From contig CAMFPJ010000067.1 of assembly GCA_945971755.1 (NCBI GenBank), forward strand, positions 1 through 7,820: a DNA stretch of 7,820 nt, read 5' to 3'. Shown one piece after another: positions 6,255 to 7,820 of this stretch. Numbering within the stretch: position 1 is the first letter of the stretch; every line of letters starts with the position of its first letter. The notes under the pieces are model-generated. The model saw only the letters and a list, made by a program, of their open reading frames with translations. It made no database searches and was not told the DNA's origin. This stretch comes from an uncultured Clostridia bacterium (GTDB lineage: Bacteria > Bacillota > Clostridia > Oscillospirales > Acutalibacteraceae). A program made the translations under genes and the position numbers.

Positions 6255-7820
6255 CACACTTACCTCCGTTCAGTTTATTTGCTCCGCAAGCGGAACATTT
6301 TATTCTGCAATGAGGAGTTGTCAGGCTTTGATGTGCTTTCTTATTTTCTTCAATAAGAAATTCTTTACGGATACCGTAGTCCATAACATCCCACGGGAAA
6401 ACCTCATCATACTTTCTAACTCGGTTTGCATAAAATTCGGGTGTTAAACCGCATTCTCGGAAAGCTTCAAGCCAGTTTTGAAAATCAAAGAACTCGTCCC
6501 AGCTGTCAAACTTTGAACCTTTTTGCCAAGCATTGTAAATCACTTCGCCAAGCCGCCTGTCCCCGCGGGCAAGCACGCCTTCAAGAACGCTTGTGTCAGA
6601 CTGGTGGTAGCTTACGGAGATTTTTCTGCTATGTACCGATGACAGCAAATGCTTTTGCTTTTCAATAAGGCTTTGGGGTGTATCCTGCGGCTCCCATTGG
6701 AACGGAGTAAAGGGTTTGGGAACAAAAGACGCACAACTGACAGAAACCGAAACCGCTCTGCCCTTTTGCCTTTCAGGGTTCTCGTAATAGAGGTCAACAA
6801 CCTTTTGAGCCAAGTCGGCAATGCCCTTAATGTCGTCCGGCGTTTCAGTGGGGAGTCCCATCATAAAGTAAAGTTTAATTGAACTCCAGCCCCCTGCCCA
6901 CGCCATTGTGGCGGTACGGACAACGTCATCCTCAGTTACATTTTTATTGATTGCATCGCGAAGTCTTTGAGTGCCTGCCTCAGGGGCAAAGGTAAGACCG
7001 CTTCTGCGAATTTTTTTAAGTTCATCTAAAAGCTCGTCCGAGAAATTGTCAACTCGAAGCGACGGCAAAGCTACGTTAATTTTTTCAGGCAAAGCCCAAT
7101 CAAAAAGCATTGGAATTAACCTTCCGATTTGGGAATAATCGCTTGTTGAAAGTGAGCAAAGTGACACTTCCTCATAACCTGTTGCGTCACTGATTGAGTG
7201 GCACTGCCTGTCAATAGTTTCCGCCTTTTTCTCACGAATCGGTCGGTAGATAAAACCTGCCTGACAAAAACGGCAGCCGCGAATACAGCCTCTGAAAACT
7301 TCGCCTATTGTTCTGTCCTGTACCGTTTCAATGAACGGAACAACAAACTTTTCAGGGTAATGGGCATTGTCAAGATCAGAGATTATTCTCTTTTTAACAG
7401 TTTTAGGTGCTGTTTCTTTATTGATATATTCTTTAACCGTGCCGTCTTCGTTATATGTAACATCATAAAACTCAGGAACATATACCCCCTGAATTTTTGC
7501 GGCTTCTCTTAAAAAATCAAGTCTTGTGGAGCCTTTTTCTTTGTGCACTAAAAGTAAGTCAATAAGGTCATTTGTGACCTCTTCACCCTCACCCGGGAGA
7601 AAAATGTCAATAAAGTCTGTTATAGGCTCCGCATTACAAACACAAGGACCGCCCGCAATAATTAAAGGAGTCAGACTTTTCCTGTCTTTTTTAAGAACAG
7701 GCACCCCGCCCAAATCAAGCATATTGAGAACATTAGTGTAACTTAACTCATACTGCATTGTAAATCCGATAATGTCAAAATCACAAATCGGGTCGCCGCT
7801 TTCAAGTCCGTAAAGTTTAA
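6238..7820 (-). CDS. TIGR03960-type radical SAM protein with B12-binding-like N-terminal domain (5' end outside window)
   Basis: The frame is open to the right edge, and the residues before the first internal ATG (KLYGLES, then FDIIGFT) belong to this family, so the gene is partial and the ATG at 7758 is not its start. Numbering from that internal Met, residues 1-75 complete the B12-binding-like Rossmann region (MQYELSYTNVLNMLDL at 1-16, IIAGGPCVCNAEP at 33-45, FLPGEGEE at 53-60). The radical SAM cluster motif is FRGCIRGCRFCQAG at 155-168, with Cys158, Cys162 and Cys165 in CX3CX2C spacing to bind the 4Fe-4S cluster. It is followed by RPIREK. A C-terminal cysteine group (Cys484, Cys488, Cys491, Cys501) repeats the CX3CX2C spacing. 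About 526 residues are visible of an expected 600 or more. The reaction is unknown. The tight link to the DUF2344 gene downstream is characteristic. Confidence 0.92.
   Translation of the reverse strand, partial: KLYGLESGDPICDFDIIGFTMQYELSYTNVLNMLDLGGVPVLKKDRKSLTPLIIAGGPCVCNAEPITDFIDIFLPGEGEEVTNDLIDLLLVHKEKGSTRLDFLREAAKIQGVYVPEFYDVTYNEDGTVKEYINKETAPKTVKKRIISDLDNAHYPEKFVVPFIETVQDRTIGEVFRGCIRGCRFCQAGFIYRPIREKKAETIDRQCHSISDATGYEEVSLCSLSTSDYSQIGRLIPMLFDWALPEKINVALPSLRVDNFSDELLDELKKIRRSGLTFAPEAGTQRLRDAINKNVTEDDVVRTATMAWAGGWSSIKLYFMMGLPTETPDDIKGIADLAQKVVDLYYENPERQKGRAVSVSVSCASFVPKPFTPFQWEPQDTPQSLIEKQKHLLSSVHSRKISVSYHQSDTSVLEGVLARGDRRLGEVIYNAWQKGSKFDSWDEFFDFQNWLEAFRECGLTPEFYANRVRKYDEVFPWDVMDYGIRKEFLIEENKKAHQSLTTPHCRIKCSACGANKLNGGKCDARTN

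Noticed and set aside
6255..6257. GTG at 6257 as the start of the DUF2344 gene
   Set aside because: The ATG immediately following is better spaced (7 nt) from GGAGGT than the GTG (4 nt). The difference is one residue.
6238..7758. ATG at 7758 as the true start of the radical SAM gene
   Set aside because: The frame stays open to the window edge and the 20 residues before this Met match the family's B12-binding-like region, so the start lies outside.

Overview
The window looks like ordinary chromosome from a Firmicutes-type anaerobe, most likely a Clostridia or Oscillospiraceae-like gut lineage. That placement is an inference. It rests on moderate-to-low GC, strong AGGAGG-type ribosome binding sites, sigma-A promoters with 17-nt spacers, and the protein families present. 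Every convincing gene is on the minus strand, so transcription runs from high to low coordinates. I see no mobile element, CRISPR array, tRNA, rRNA or phage gene.

Region 1 (7820 to 5571) holds a pair of linked genes. The first is a large radical SAM protein of the TIGR03960 type whose 5' end lies outside the window. The second is its usual partner, a TIGR03936/DUF2344 'radical SAM-linked' protein, and the two overlap by 17 bases. The role of this pair is not established.

Region 2 (5570 to 4037) is a translation module. A sigma-A promoter at 5539-5511 drives rplS (ribosomal protein L19) through a leader of about 98 nt with hairpin potential and a possible anti-Shine-Dalgarno element. An intrinsic terminator follows rplS, and its U-tract ends 4 nt before the ribosome binding site of prmA (L11 methyltransferase). 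A second intrinsic terminator follows prmA.

Region 3 (4033 to 13) is an L-arabinose catabolic operon in the order araB-araA-araD. It has its own strong promoter, whose -35 box starts 3 nt after the prmA terminator U-tract. AraA converts L-arabinose to L-ribulose, the FGGY kinase phosphorylates it, and AraD epimerises L-ribulose 5-phosphate to D-xylulose 5-phosphate for the pentose phosphate or phosphoketolase routes. The stop codon of each upstream ara gene touches or overlaps the ribosome binding site of the next, which suggests translational coupling. A 54-residue uncharacterised protein gene begins 4 nt after araD and is probably the last gene of the operon. No arabinose transporter or AraR-type regulator gene is inside the window.

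I did not find an undescribed multi-gene system. The items most worth a second look are the small protein at the end of the ara operon, the divergent FGGY kinase, a candidate catabolite-repression (cre) site inside the start of araB, the rplS leader, and the terminator wedged between rplS and prmA.
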